Source of the DNA: Verrucomicrobiaceae bacterium
GTDB lineage: Bacteria; Verrucomicrobiota; Verrucomicrobiia; Verrucomicrobiales; Verrucomicrobiaceae
Assembly: GCA_016795365.1 (NCBI GenBank)
Contig: JAEUHN010000004.1
Span: forward strand, 124,001 to 188,000
DNA: 64,000 nt
Reading direction: 5' to 3'
In this document: positions 1 through 11,500 of the stretch, piece by piece
Layout of the letters: every line of letters begins with the position of its first letter
How positions within the stretch are numbered: position 1 is the first letter of the stretch
Notes under the pieces: generated by a model
Told to the model about the DNA's origin: nothing
What the model saw: only the letters and a program-made list of their open reading frames with translations
Database searches by the model: none
Position numbers and translations under genes: made by a program

Positions 1-3000
1 GCATCGACCACATGCGCTCCAGTAACGGGATCAATCTTGAACAAGCAGTCCAGCAAAGTATTGGCCGCCGTTGCATCTTCACGGCGATGAATGGCATAGA
101 GATCGCCCGAGACCGGGTCAAAGGCCATGCCCCGGATGTCCGCCACTGTGATGCTGCCCAGGCCGCCCACCATAGGATTGGCCGCCGTTACAGCCCTGCC
201 GATGGGCGACATGTAGCTCGATGATGGAACGCCCGTCAGCTCCACGGCATCGATCTGTTCGTAGCCAGACTTAGTGGTGCGCACAATCACCTGATCGACC
301 AGGTAACTTGTCGCCGGAGTCGTGAAGGTGTAATAGCCCGGAGCAATGGTCGAGTCGGCGGTGATCGACATCACATGCACGGTGCCATTTGGCTCGACCA
401 GCTCGATACCTGTCACAAAGGGTGCGGTATAGGTTTCACGCACACGCACGCCAGTGGCATACACAGGAGTAGTGAATCCGAGCCTGATGAATTCAGGACT
501 GTTCGTATTGGTGGCAGGCGACCAGGCAGTCTTGATGTCACCCGCACTCATGGTGTCGGGAGCGCCCAACGCCTGAGCTGCCGACCAGTCGGTGGAACTA
601 TACTGGCTGCTGTAGCTCACCACCCGCGAAGCCCACTGGCTGATCGCGGCGGAAGTTACGCCTGGGGTTGTGGCGACGAGCATATCGGCTCCCGCTCCTG
701 TGGCCGCATCTTGATCAACCCCATACAAGGCGCTGCCATCGGGACTTTGCGCCACGGCACGAAGGTATTTCGTGCCGGTATTCCCCGCATCAACCACGGA
801 ATTGCCGGAGATCTTGAGCAGACGGTCGGCAGTGCCTCCGCTGGTGGAATTGGCGATCGCATAGATGCCGCGGAATTCGTTGGTCTGAATGCTGGCGACG
901 TTGTCGATATTGTTGAGCTGGCTGCCACTATTGACACTGACCACAAAGGTAAGGGGTCGAGTGACGAGCACGGAGTTCGACACTGCGGCAGGAAAACTGG
1001 TCGAGCCGGCCAAGAAGGAACCGGAAGAAAACTTGACACTACCGGGCAGAGTGCCGGCATTGACTCGATAGGTCCAGGTAAACGTGAGCGACCCGCCCGC
1101 AGAAATGCTGCCCGAGGCTGGTGATGGCCCAGTAAGCAAGGTAGCAGTGGCGGCATTCGAAGGCGTGACGGTCAAGCTTGGCGGCACGATTCCTGAAATG
1201 GCCGTCTCACTGGAGGACACCGTCATTTTGACTGTCGCTGTGGCACCATCGACAAGCAGCGTATTGCAAGCCTCAATGTCCACGCTGATTTCTGATGGCA
1301 CTGGCGCTCCATACTCCACAATGGCACCGCCGGAGTTCACGGCTGCTGGCGGCGAAGTCATTGCAGTCCAAGTGTTGGCCTGCGTGCTATAGCGCCAGAA
1401 GGACGTGCTGTTGTCTCCACGCAGCGCATAGAGCGAAGATCCGCCATAAGCAAGGGCCCCGCCGGAATTGACCGTTCCCAAGGCACTGGTCATTCGCGTC
1501 CAGGTATTGGAGGCGATGTTGTAACGATAGAAGTTGGTTCTGTCGCCGCCCCGGAAGGCAAAGATGCTTGTGCCGTCATACGTGAGAGCACCACCCGAGC
1601 TGATGCCATCCGGCGCATCGGCCTGCCGCGTCCAGGTATTGGCAGATACATTGTAGCGATAGAAGACTTTGCTACCTGCACCACGAAGAGCATACAAGTT
1701 GGTCTTGTCCGTGGTCAGTGCACCGCCGGAATCGACGTAGCCACCTGGGAAACTCGTCAGCGAACTCCATGCATTCGTGCTGATGTTGTAGCGGTAGAAG
1801 TCCGTGGCTCCATCTCCGCGCAGCAGGTAGAGGTAAGGCGAGAGGAACACCAGCCGGTTGCCATTCTTCTCGATCGTGTTGGGAGCCTGCGCCAATGTCG
1901 TCCAGGTGTTGGCGGAAACGTTGTAGCGCCAGAACGCACGGGAATTGCCCCCCTGAGCAGCGTAGAGATTCAGGCCATCGGAGCAGAGCATGCCACCACT
2001 ATTGACGTTTCCGGGAGCATTGGCCTTGGCCGACCACGCTTTGGTATTGGCATCATACGCCCAGAAAGTCGCCGTTCCATTGCCCCGGAAGGCAAACAGC
2101 CTGAGGTTCTGAATCGCGCTGCCAGGATCACCTGGAGCGGTGGTGCCGAGGCTCCAGGTCACCTGGCCATTATTGAGAACGCCGCCCTGCCCTGCACTCA
2201 CGAAGGTCGTGCCAGTTGGAAGAGCATCGGTAATCGACAAGCCATCCAGGAAGTCGCAGCCGAGATAGTTGGGCGTGATGGTGTAGGTGATCTGGTCACC
2301 TGCTTGCGCGGACGTCCGGTTCGCTGTCTTGGTGAGCAGTCGGGCAAAGGGGTAGTCATTGCCAGTGCTGTTCTGGCCCGTGGTCAGTGTCACGGCGATC
2401 TCGCTCGCCATGCAAACATAGCCCGGCGGGACTTCAGGCCCGAGGACATCACATTCCACCAGATAGTCCGCAGCACCCAACCCCTCGAACAAGTAAGCCC
2501 CAGCACTGTCGGTTCGCACCGTGGTGACAAGCTCATTGGTATCCGGGTAGTTGTCAGCGTCGGAATCAACGTAAAGGGAGACAGACAGGTTGGCGATGGG
2601 TGTCTCACCAGTGTTGAAGATGCCATCCGCATTCGCATCGATGAAAGCCTTGCCAGCCAAGCTGCCGGGGACCTGCCGCCAGAAACCGATGTTGGCCGCA
2701 GCTAAGGTGCCACTCAATGCTGGCACCAGCAAAGGATCGTCCGTTGTGGTAACCACTGGCGTGCCGCCCAGTCCGCTGGCGATGTCAGGATCGGTTTGAT
2801 CGGCATCAACAAGGTAATCAAGTCCCGCCGCCAAGTTGGTGAAACTGAAGTTCCCTGAGGCATCCGACACTTGTGTCGATAACAGCGCATCCACGCCCGC
2901 ATCAAGTTTGCCGTTGTCGTTCGAGTCACGATACAACTTCACGGTGACACTGGACAGACCTGATTCGTTATCTTGATACACACCGTCCTTGCCAAGGTCA

Positions 3001-5387
3001 TTAAAGATGGTGCCGCTGATCGTCCCAGTGCCAGCAGGGCGATAACCAAAATCTACATCCAGCTTTTGCTGGTTCGCTGTGATCGTGAACGTGGCCTGAT
3101 TTAGTGTAGAAAGGGTGTCCAGGTCGTAAGTAGCAGTGTAGCCTGATGGTGGCACCACCTTGACCACGTAGGTGCCAGCAGCCATTCCAGTAAAGGCATA
3201 AGATCCATCGGCTGCGGTCGTGGTCGTTTTGAGAAGCGTTGTCCCATTGCTGGCATACAACTGCAATGCGGCACCCGAGAGCCCTTCTTCATTACTCTCG
3301 CGTATGCCATTGCCATTCCAGTCGCGCCAGACCAGATCACCGATGCGCCCGCCGCCCACGGTCACACAAGCGAGCGCACCTGTGGACATCACCACGCTGC
3401 CGTAGCTGAACGCATAGCTGTTGCAGTAGTCGCCCACAGGCTGCTGCGCATTGATCTGCGCACGGAATTGCACCACCAGCGACTTCCCTGCTGCGATCCC
3501 CTGCATGAGGGTAAAGTTCGGCAGTGCTGGATTGCTGCTGCCGACGGTCAAAGCACTCCCGGCAGGTGCACCATTGAGTGTCGCGGAGACAAGGCTCTGA
3601 TAGGTAAAGCCGGGCGGAAGGAACTCATTGATCACCAGCGGCACCGGACTGGCTGCGGTGCCCTCGTTGACCAGCGTTATGGTGTAGGTCACACTGTCGC
3701 CTGGATTCGCGGTAGTGGGTGTGACCGACTTGTCTCCATACAGCAAGGCCTGGGAGGTAATGTCCGTCGTGTCAGTGGTGCAGATCTTCGCTCCTTGGTC
3801 ACTGACCACGCACGCAGTATTGGTGATCACCCCGGAGCCTGTAGCCTTCACGTAGATTCGGAAAGTCTTCAGACTTCCCGGAAGCATGCCGCCAAGCTTC
3901 CACACGAGAGGATTAGGACCACTTGTCTGCGCCGGCACAGCACTGATGAATTGCACGCCCGACGGCAGCAAATCCTCAACACTCACGTTGGTGAGTGGCG
4001 TGTTGCCAAAATTGATCGCCCAGATGTCGTAATAGAAGGTCTCGCCTAGAGCGACGATCGGCTTGGACACCTGTTTGAAAATGAAGGGCTTGCCAGCCAT
4101 CTGCACGGTGGTCGGCTTGTAGTAGCGCCAGAGGTGGTCCTTGTTGTTCCACTCGCCGCCAGCATCACCACCAAACGTGTCGCCGTAGCCCTGAAGGAAA
4201 CCCGCCGAGTCAAAGGGCGAGTTCGGCTGACCTGGCCCCACATTGATTTTGACCTGCACCCGCGCGTATTCGGGGCGGAAAAGCTCGATATTACCCCAGG
4301 CAAAACGAATGGCCTTGGGACTGTTGCTGTCAGACCAGCTCGTCGTCGCCGGCAGCGGATTGCTAATGCTCAAGTCGTAACCGATGTTCGATGCATCAAT
4401 GCTGGCGTAGCCCAGCGAGCTACCCAGTGAGCCAGCGGCATCTTTGGCAGCAAGGCTGCCCGAGTATTTGATGCGTTTCCAGGGGCCCATCTGATTGACC
4501 GAGTTCTTCATCCGGTTGGCATCACTCGGATTAGCATCCCAGTAGGTCTTGTTGAACGCCCATGCGTAACCGCTCTGCGGACCCGCCACACCACTCGCCA
4601 GCCCCCACGGGGCATTGCCGCGCTGGTCGCCCGAGTCCACGATGGCCGTGATGGGGCTCTTTGATCCATAAGCGAGCAACTGCTCAGCATCCCAGCGTGT
4701 GGTGGGGATGACGACATCACCGGAGTTCGTTGTGATGTTATTATCGGATGTGCCCACGTTGCCATCAAAGCCACCCGTATTGACCCAGCTTTGCCACACC
4801 GTTTTGGGATCCGTGGAATAGAAGATACCAATGTCCCCATACACACCCGCCATCGTGCCTCGCGCCAAGCCTGCGGAAGTCACGGCCAGTTCCGCCTGCC
4901 CGGTGATATTAGGTCCCAGGGAGAGACCTACCAGACCAGGGGTAGCCTTCGGGCCGATCGAGCCAGCGCCCAGTGACAGGATGGACTGCCCCTTCATTGC
5001 CATTGGCAAAAACGAGCCATCCGCCGCCAGACGGCCATACTGCGCCCCGACGACCTGAGTGCCCACCGGCACGAAATAGGTTGAGTATCCGCCCGCACCC
5101 GTCTGGGTGCCGACGTTGGGCGTTGCCTTCAGAATCAGGCCCACAACATCACCACTTTGCAGCAAAGGCTGGCCCGCCTGGGCACGAGCCTTGATCATGT
5201 CCATCGTCGCCTTGTCGAAAGCCAGATAGTCGGCTCTTTGGTCGAGATTATGTGCCTCCACGAAGGGCGCAGCGGCACACAAGCAGGCGAAAACAGCCCA
5301 CCAAAGTGCACTTCGAGGCACTCGATCGGGGAGAAAACCCCGTGGGTATAACGCTCGCGAGAGCCACCTGCGAATGGCTGTAAGCAT
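1..5387 (-). CDS. Very large modular secreted surface protein (C-terminus beyond the window)
   Basis: The minus frame is open from an ATG at 5387 to the left edge, so at least 1795 codons are present and the stop is missing. Translated from the start it shows an extended signal region (arginine-rich start, then a hydrophobic stretch ending near AAAPFVEA). A globular region of unknown type follows. Next come DUF11-like repeats with '[15 protein letters not shown]' and 'LLPSGVQF' type strings (about 3.4-4.1 kb), then three SdrD B-like units: '[13 protein letters not shown]', '[13 protein letters not shown]', '[11 protein letters not shown]' (about 2.4-3.4 kb). Another DUF11-like unit (about 2.15-2.35 kb) is followed by a kelch-like run of repeated 'YNVSANTW' / 'GGALTYDG' strings (about 1.4-2.1 kb), and a discoidin-like stretch lies near 300-700. 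These modules are typical of exported adhesive or structural proteins, and no enzyme motif is visible. The start is supported by the signal-like sequence, but no clear ribosome binding site precedes it. Confidence 0.85.
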   Translation of the reverse strand, partial: MLTAIRRWLSRALYPRGFLPDRVPRSALWWAVFACLCAAAPFVEAHNLDQRADYLAFDKATMDMIKARAQAGQPLLQSGDVVGLILKATPNVGTQTGAGGYSTYFVPVGTQVVGAQYGRLAADGSFLPMAMKGQSILSLGAGSIGPKATPGLVGLSLGPNITGQAELAVTSAGLARGTMAGVYGDIGIFYSTDPKTVWQSWVNTGGFDGNVGTSDNNITTNSGDVVIPTTRWDAEQLLAYGSKSPITAIVDSGDQRGNAPWGLASGVAGPQSGYAWAFNKTYWDANPSDANRMKNSVNQMGPWKRIKYSGSLAAKDAAGSLGSSLGYASIDASNIGYDLSISNPLPATTSWSDSNSPKAIRFAWGNIELFRPEYARVQVKINVGPGQPNSPFDSAGFLQGYGDTFGGDAGGEWNNKDHLWRYYKPTTVQMAGKPFIFKQVSKPIVALGETFYYDIWAINFGNTPLTNVSVEDLLPSGVQFISAVPAQTSGPNPLVWKLGGMLPGSLKTFRIYVKATGSGVITNTACVVSDQGAKICTTDTTDITSQALLYGDKSVTPTTANPGDSVTYTITLVNEGTAASPVPLVINEFLPPGFTYQSLVSATLNGAPAGSALTVGSSNPALPNFTLMQGIAAGKSLVVQFRAQINAQQPVGDYCNSYAFSYGSVVMSTGALACVTVGGGRIGDLVWRDWNGNGIRESNEEGLSGAALQLYASNGTTLLKTTTTAADGSYAFTGMAAGTYVVKVVPPSGYTATYDLDTLSTLNQATFTITANQQKLDVDFGYRPAGTGTISGTIFNDLGKDGVYQDNESGLSSVTVKLYRDSNDNGKLDAGVDALLSTQVSDASGNFSFTNLAAGLDYLVDADQTDPDIASGLGGTPVVTTTDDPLLVPALSGTLAAANIGFWRQVPGSLAGKAFIDANADGIFNTGETPIANLSVSLYVDSDADNYPDTNELVTTVRTDSAGAYLFEGLGAADYLVECDVLGPEVPPGYVCMASEIAVTLTTGQNSTGNDYPFARLLTKTANRTSAQAGDQITYTITPNYLGCDFLDGLSITDALPTGTTFVSAGQGGVLNNGQVTWSLGTTAPGDPGSAIQNLRLFAFRGNGTATFWAYDANTKAWSAKANAPGNVNSGGMLCSDGLNLYAAQGGNSRAFWRYNVSANTWTTLAQAPNTIEKNGNRLVFLSPYLYLLRGDGATDFYRYNISTNAWSSLTSFPGGYVDSGGALTTDKTNLYALRGAGSKVFYRYNVSANTWTRQADAPDGISSGGALTYDGTSIFAFRGGDRTNFYRYNIASNTWTRMTSALGTVNSGGALAYGGSSLYALRGDNSTSFWRYSTQANTWTAMTSPPAAVNSGGAIVEYGAPVPSEISVDIEACNTLLVDGATATVKMTVSSSETAISGIVPPSLTVTPSNAATATLLTGPSPASGSISAGGSLTFTWTYRVNAGTLPGSVKFSSGSFLAGSTSFPAAVSNSVLVTRPLTFVVSVNSGSQLNNIDNVASIQTNEFRGIYAIANSTSGGTADRLLKISGNSVVDAGNTGTKYLRAVAQSPDGSALYGVDQDAATGAGADMLVATTPGVTSAAISQWASRVVSYSSQYSSTDWSAAQALGAPDTMSAGDIKTAWSPATNTNSPEFIRLGFTTPVYATGVRVRETYTAPFVTGIELVEPNGTVHVMSITADSTIAPGYYTFTTPATSYLVDQVIVRTTKSGYEQIDAVELTGVPSSSYMSPIGRAVTAANPMVGGLGSITVADIRGMAFDPVSGDLYAIHRREDATAANTLLDCLFKIDPVTGAHVVD

Positions 5388-5434
5388 GCATGAGTCTGGA
5401 TTTTCGGGCCGCACTTTCCCGCACTTTATATATT

Positions 5435-5459
5435 TACCATAAATTTAGCAACCATTAAT
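5435..5459 (-). promoter_or_regulatory. AT-rich upstream region with shared motif
   Basis: About 50-70 bases upstream of the ATG at 5387, the sense (minus) strand reads ATTAATGGTTGCT and then TTATGGTA within a strongly AT-rich stretch. The first string recurs with one mismatch (ATTAATGATTGCT) at 35737-35749 upstream of the 1,801-residue protein. The second recurs at 29242-29249 upstream of the 7.85-k-residue protein. This could be a promoter or regulator site shared by the three surface genes. Transcription starts cannot be placed from sequence alone. Confidence 0.35.
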
Positions 5460-5525
5460 AACGGCTACACCCCTTCTGGGCTAGCATCAGCCAGAGTCCT
5501 TGAACTCAGCCACCGTCCACCGCTG

Positions 5526-8500
5526 CTAACGCCCTGGTGCATCAACCAGCCAGCCTCGAAGTTGGCTGTTAATGAGCATGTAGGCAGCACGATAGGGCTC
5601 AAAACGGACCTTCTGACCAGCACCCTCTTCCGCTGACTTCAGCCAGGTGCCGTTTCCTGCTTTCAGATAACGGTAGGTAGCGAATGCCGCATCGGCTGGA
5701 TTCTGATCGCCATTCCACACCGAAATGGTATCCCCGGCGTTCACATCATCTCCTGCTACAAAGCCAGCTGCCGTGGTCATGCCACGAGTCTCTGGTGTCA
5801 TCAGCACTGGATAACCGGTGCCGATGAACTGGGCCCCGGCATGAAGCTCCTGCCAGAAGCGCCAGGTGCGCACCTCTCCGGCAAACTGGAGTTTAACGTT
5901 GCCTGAGCGTGGCTGAACCATCACGCCTTCGGTCGGCCCGATGATGGTCCTGTGGCAATCAGCCAGTGTAGAGTCTGAGGCATTGACCCAAACTGGACCC
6001 TTCTTACCCGCGAGCAGCCAATAGGTCTGATATTCCTTGCCATCGAAGGTCATCACACGATCTGCGGTCGAAGCCGAAGTGCTCGCATGGAAGCGCACCG
6101 CTGGGAACATCTCGCCCAACGTCCAGTGCGGACGAATCGCAATCCGCGCATCATTCGCCGGGGCATCGACGATGTAAGCGACATGCGAACTGTCACTGTC
6201 CGATTCATTGATTTCAAAGCGATGGCCTTCCCCTGCTCCACTGATGATCTCAGCAAAGTAGTTGCTGCCTGTCACAAAGCCCTTGCCCGTAGCATCGCCA
6301 GCCCGGCCCGTGAACACCGTGGTGCGCAGCAGCGGCATCGCGAAGGTCTGCTGGCCCATCGCGAACTCACGCACCGTCCAGCCAAAGACCGGCGACGTGC
6401 TGCTCTGCTCTGGCGTGCCATCCAGGTCAGCGTCGAGATCGACCTTGAGACGCACGAACGGCTTGTCCACATCCACGTAGCGCACCGTCTCAGTTCCATC
6501 GTTGTTCGCCGTCACCGCCGGAACCAGCGGCAGGCGCACCCAGGTTTTGAGATCTGCGCTGCCTTCCAACCTTAAAGTGATGTCATCGTGCTTCGCGATC
6601 GCTCGCACCAGCACTGCATCTGCGTTGTCATTCTTGTTCACCTCCAGCCAGAAGCGCGGATGATCGAAGCCCGTAGTCGCCGTGCCGAGCGCGTATTCCA
6701 TTAACGCATCGTATTGGTCCCCATCATCAGCGGTGTTCACCTTCTGCCACTGGGCGAAGGTGGAAGACGAGCCCGTCTGGAGGAAGTCGATGCCATCCAG
6801 AGGCTTGCCTTCCATCTTCACACAAGTGGTCGTCGCAGCGCCACCATCGGTGTCAAAGGTGGCCGTCGAACCTGGAGCCACCGACTGCACCACCAGGTAG
6901 TCACCCGTAGTGATGGGCATAAAGGCATAACTGCCACTCGCATCTGTGGTCGTAGTTTGCACCGCGGACATCTCCTCGGTGTCCAGCACGCCATTGCCAT
7001 TCGTATCCTCATAGAGTGAGACGTCCACACCCGAGGCCGCCGTGGTGCTGGTCGTGGTATTGCCCGAGCCGGACAAGTCGATACGCACGCTGCCCGCCAG
7101 CGGAGCTGATGCTACCGGTGCCGTGAAGAGACCCAGATCGAGCGTGAGATTCGAACTCAGATCATAGGCATCATCCGTGGCGGACTGATAACCCGTCTCG
7201 CCCGCCAATGCGTTCGGTGCGCCGCCCACCGTCAGCGTGAAGACGCCCGTATTGCAGCCGAAGACATACGGCTTGGTCGAGGGCAGGAGGTTCTGGTCCG
7301 TGTTGTCGTCATTGTTGTTCACTGCCCCAGTCACTGGGGCCAGTGTCGGGAACATGCCCGAGATCACGCCTCCAAAATCGCTCGGCGGAATATGCAGGAA
7401 GTAGCTGCCAGCCTTCACACACAGACGATAAACACCACCACCAGATGAGGTCGTGGTCGCAATTGCAGAATCCGTGAGCGGATCAGCACCCGACGCGAAA
7501 ATCTTGACTGTCACGTTATCAATCAAGGTGTCACCCGTGTTGTAGAAGCCATTGTGATCTACGTCGTTGAACACGATGTTGCCAACGCACACGGTCGGAG
7601 TCAGACCGAAGTCGATGGTGAGTTCACCATCCGTGTCATCTGTGTCGCTAGCCAAAGGTGGCTCGGTGCCACCCGCAAGGTTGAAGAGCGGACTGCGCAA
7701 CGGTTTGCCCGATTCTATCTGGCTACCGTTGTTGTCGTTATCGACACCGTTATCGACGGTGACCGGCGTGCCGCTAGTGATCGCGTTGGTGAGCGGCGGC
7801 GAAGGAATGCGCACGTAGTAGTTGGTGCCGGCAGGCAGATTGATGAAGGAGTAAATGCCGCTCGCATTCGTCACCACGTCCGTGGTCACCTTGCTGTCAT
7901 CTCCGGCTCCGTTTTCTTCCAGGTTATTGGCACCGGCCTTCCACAGTTCCACCGTGACCCCGGCGATGCCATTCTCGCCAGTGTCCTTCACGCCATTGTC
8001 ATTCGTGTCGGACCAGACAAGATTACCAACTTTTAGAGTGCGAATACTAAGGGTGTAGGCCTGGGTAGCGACGCAACCATACGAGTCCTGCAGGCGCACC
8101 GTGAAGGTGTAGGAGCCCGCCGTGGTGGGCGTGCCACTGATAGTGTTCGATGACGTTGTGCTGTTACCCAGAACGAGTCCTGGGGGCAACGAGCCCGGGT
8201 TGATCGACCACGTAAAGGGACCTGTTCCCCCAGCCTGCGATAGCGATACGGTCATCGCATTGTTCACGAAGCCATCACCCATGGAAGATGGGGTGATTGT
8301 GATCGTTGGGCACACGGGTGTGATGGTGTAGCTCGGTGACACTCCGACGCAGCCATTGGCATCCGTGGCCTTCAGCGTAAACGTTGCCGCCGTTGTGCTG
8401 TTCGGTGTGCCCGATAGCACACCCGTTGTTGGGTTGAGTGTGGCCCACGTTGGCAGCGCTCCGCTATTGATGCCAAAGGTGTAAGGAGCCGTGCCACCCG

Positions 8501-11500
8501 ATGCCGTCACCGTCTGCGAGTAAGCGCTGCCTACCGTTGCAGCTATTCCCGGCAGAGTGACGGTGATGACCGGGCATACGCGGAAGTTGCCACTCCACGT
8601 GCCAGAGCACGTCGGGTAGCTCGCACTCGTCGCGGTGACGGTGATCGCATACAAACCAACAGGTGATGCACTCGTGGTGCTGATCGCTCCGGTAGCCGAG
8701 TTGATCGTCATGCCCGCGGGTGGCGTGCCGCCGAGCGTCCACGTAAACGTGCCGCTAATCCCGCTCGCACTCGGATTGGTCGTCTGTGTGTAAGCCGTGC
8801 CGAAGGTGCTCTGCAGCAACGATCCTGGTGTGACGGTGATCGTTGGGCACACGGGTGTGATGGTGTAGCTCGGTGACACACCGACACAGCCATTCACGTC
8901 CGTGGCCTTCAGTGTGAACGTTGCTGCCGTTGTGCTGCTTGGTGTTCCCGATAGCACACCCGTTGTTGGGTTGAGTGTGGCCCACGTTGGCAGCGCTCCG
9001 CTGTTGACGCTAAACGTGTAAGCAGCTGTGCCACCCGATGCCGTCACTGTTTGCGAGTATGCGGTGCCCACCGTTGCAGCTGTGCCCGGCAGAGTGACGG
9101 TGATCACCGGACACACGCGGAAGTTGCCACTCCACGAGCCGGCGCACGTCGGGTAGCTCGCACTCGTCGCGGTGACAGTGATCGCATACAAACCGACAGG
9201 GGATGCGCTCGTGGTGCTGATTGCTCCGGTGGCCGAATTGATCGTCATGCCCGCGGGTGGCGTGCCGCCGAGCGTCCACGTAAACGTGCCACTGATCCCG
9301 CTCGCACTCGGATTGGTCGTCTGTGTGTAAGCCGTGCCGAAGGTGCTCTGCAGCAGCGATCCAGGCGTCACGGTGATCGTTGGGCACACGGGCGTGATTG
9401 TGTAGCTCGGTGACACACCGACACAGCCATTCGCGTCCGTGGCCTTCAGTGTGAACGTTGCTGCCGTTGTGCTGTTCGGTGTGCCCGATAGCACGCCCGT
9501 CGTCGGGTTGAGCGTCGCCCATGTTGGCAGCGCTCCGCTGTTGACGCTAAACGTGTAAGCAGCTGTGCCTCCCGTTGCCGTCACCGTTCTCGAGTAAGTG
9601 TTGCCCAACATTGCGGAGTTGCTAGGCAACGTCACGGTGATCGTTGGGCACACCGGCGTGATCGTGTAGCTCGGTGACACTCCGACACAGCCATTGGCAT
9701 CCGTGGCCTTCAGTGTAAACGTTGCCGCCGTTGTGCTGTTCGGTGTTCCCGATAGCACGCCTGTCGTCGGGTTTAGCGTCGCCCACGTTGGCAGCGCTCC
9801 ACTGTTGACGCTAAACGTGTAGGATGCTGTGCCACCCGATGCCGTCACTGTTTGCGAGTATGCGGTGCCCACCGTTGCAGCCGTGCCCGGCAGAGTGACG
9901 GTGATCACCGGACACACGCGGAAGTTGCCACTCCACGAGCCGGCGCACGTTGGGTAGCTCGCACTCGTCGCGGTAGCGGTGATCGCATACAAACCAACAG
10001 AAGATGCACTCGTGGTGGACAATGCTCCGGTAGCAGAGTTGATCGTCATGCCCGCGGGTGGCGTGCCGCCGAGCGTCCACGTAAACGTGCCGCTAATCCC
10101 GCTCGCACTCGGATTGGTCGTCTGTGTGTAAGCCGTGCCGAAGGTGCTCTGCAGCAACGATCCCGGCGTCACGGTGATCGTTGGGCAAACGGGCGTGATC
10201 GTGTAGCTCGGTGACACTCCGACACAGCCATTGGCATCCGTGGCCTTCAGTGTAAACGTTGCCGCCGTTGTGCTGTTCGGTGTTCCCGACAGCACGCCTG
10301 TCGTCGGGTTGAGCGTCGCCCATGTTGGCAGCGCTCCGCTGTTGACGCTAAACGTGTAAGCCGTGGTGCCTCCCGATGCCGTCACCGTCTGCGAGTAAGC
10401 GGTGCCCACCGTTGCAGCTGTTCCCGGCAGCGTCACAGTAATCGCTGGGCACACTGGCGTGATCGTGTAGCTCGGAGAAATACCCACACAACCATCCGCA
10501 TCCGTGGCCTTGAGCGTGAACGTCGCAGGTGCTGTGTTGCTCGGTGTGCCCGAGATCATACCCGTCGTCGGGTTGAGTGTCGCCCAAACTGGGAGGGCTC
10601 CACTATTGATTCCAAACGTGTAAGGCCCAGCGCCGCCGGATGCTGTGACCGTCTGCGAGTAGGCGGTGCCCACCGTTGCAGACGTGCTCGGAAGTGTGAC
10701 GACAATAACGGGACACACACGCCAGTTGCCGCTCCACGTGCCGGAGCATGAAGCGTAACTGGCACTCGTCGCGCGAAGAGAGATCGCGTGCAGTCCTACC
10801 GGAGTAGCCGTTGTTGTGCTGATCGCACCATTGGTGCCATTGACGGTCATGCCCGTGGGCAGCGTGCCATTTGCAGTCCAGGTGAATGTGCCGCCGATGC
10901 CGCTGGCAGCCGGATTGGTGGTTTGTGTGTAGGCCGTGCCGAACGTGCTCGTGAGCAGTGATCCAGGCGTTACATTGATCGTTGGGCAGGTGATCACCAC
11001 GGTGTAGGCCTGGGTGCCCACACATGTCCCAGAATCCGTAGCGCGAATGGTGAAGCTGTAGGTGCCAGCGACCGACGGTGTTCCGCTAATCACACCCGTC
11101 GTCCCGTTTAACACAAGTCCCGTAGGCAACGAACCCGAAGAGATAGACCACGTGTAGGCAGGAATGCCCCAGTCGGCGTCCATGGTCGTTGTGGGGTAGG
11201 CCGTGCCGACGGTGCCATTGGAAAGAGTGGCTGGTTTCAGCACCAAGGGACAGCAAGAACTGCCAAAGTCGCTCACAAGATCCCAGGTTCCGATGTTGTT
11301 ATCGGGAGAGATTCCCCAAGTCACCGTCCACACCTTGGTGCTCGTGTTGTAAACCACCGCACCATCCGCAAACGACCTCACCCAGACACCAATACGATAA
11401 GGCGTGAAAGAGTTGCCTGCGGCGTTGCCCTGAGCATCCAACGGAAAGCCGATCCCCTTCCAGGATGCGCCGCCACCTGCCCATGAGTTGATCGTGTTGA

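Noticed and set aside
5460..5525. Terminator after the giant gene
   Set aside because: GGCTGA/TCAGCC and GAGT/ACTC arms are visible but no stable stem with a T-run could be drawn.
8045..11245. Possible CRISPR or non-coding tandem array
   Set aside because: The repeat period of about 260-270 bases keeps the reading frame and encodes Ig-like domains, with no short palindromic repeat and unique spacer pattern.
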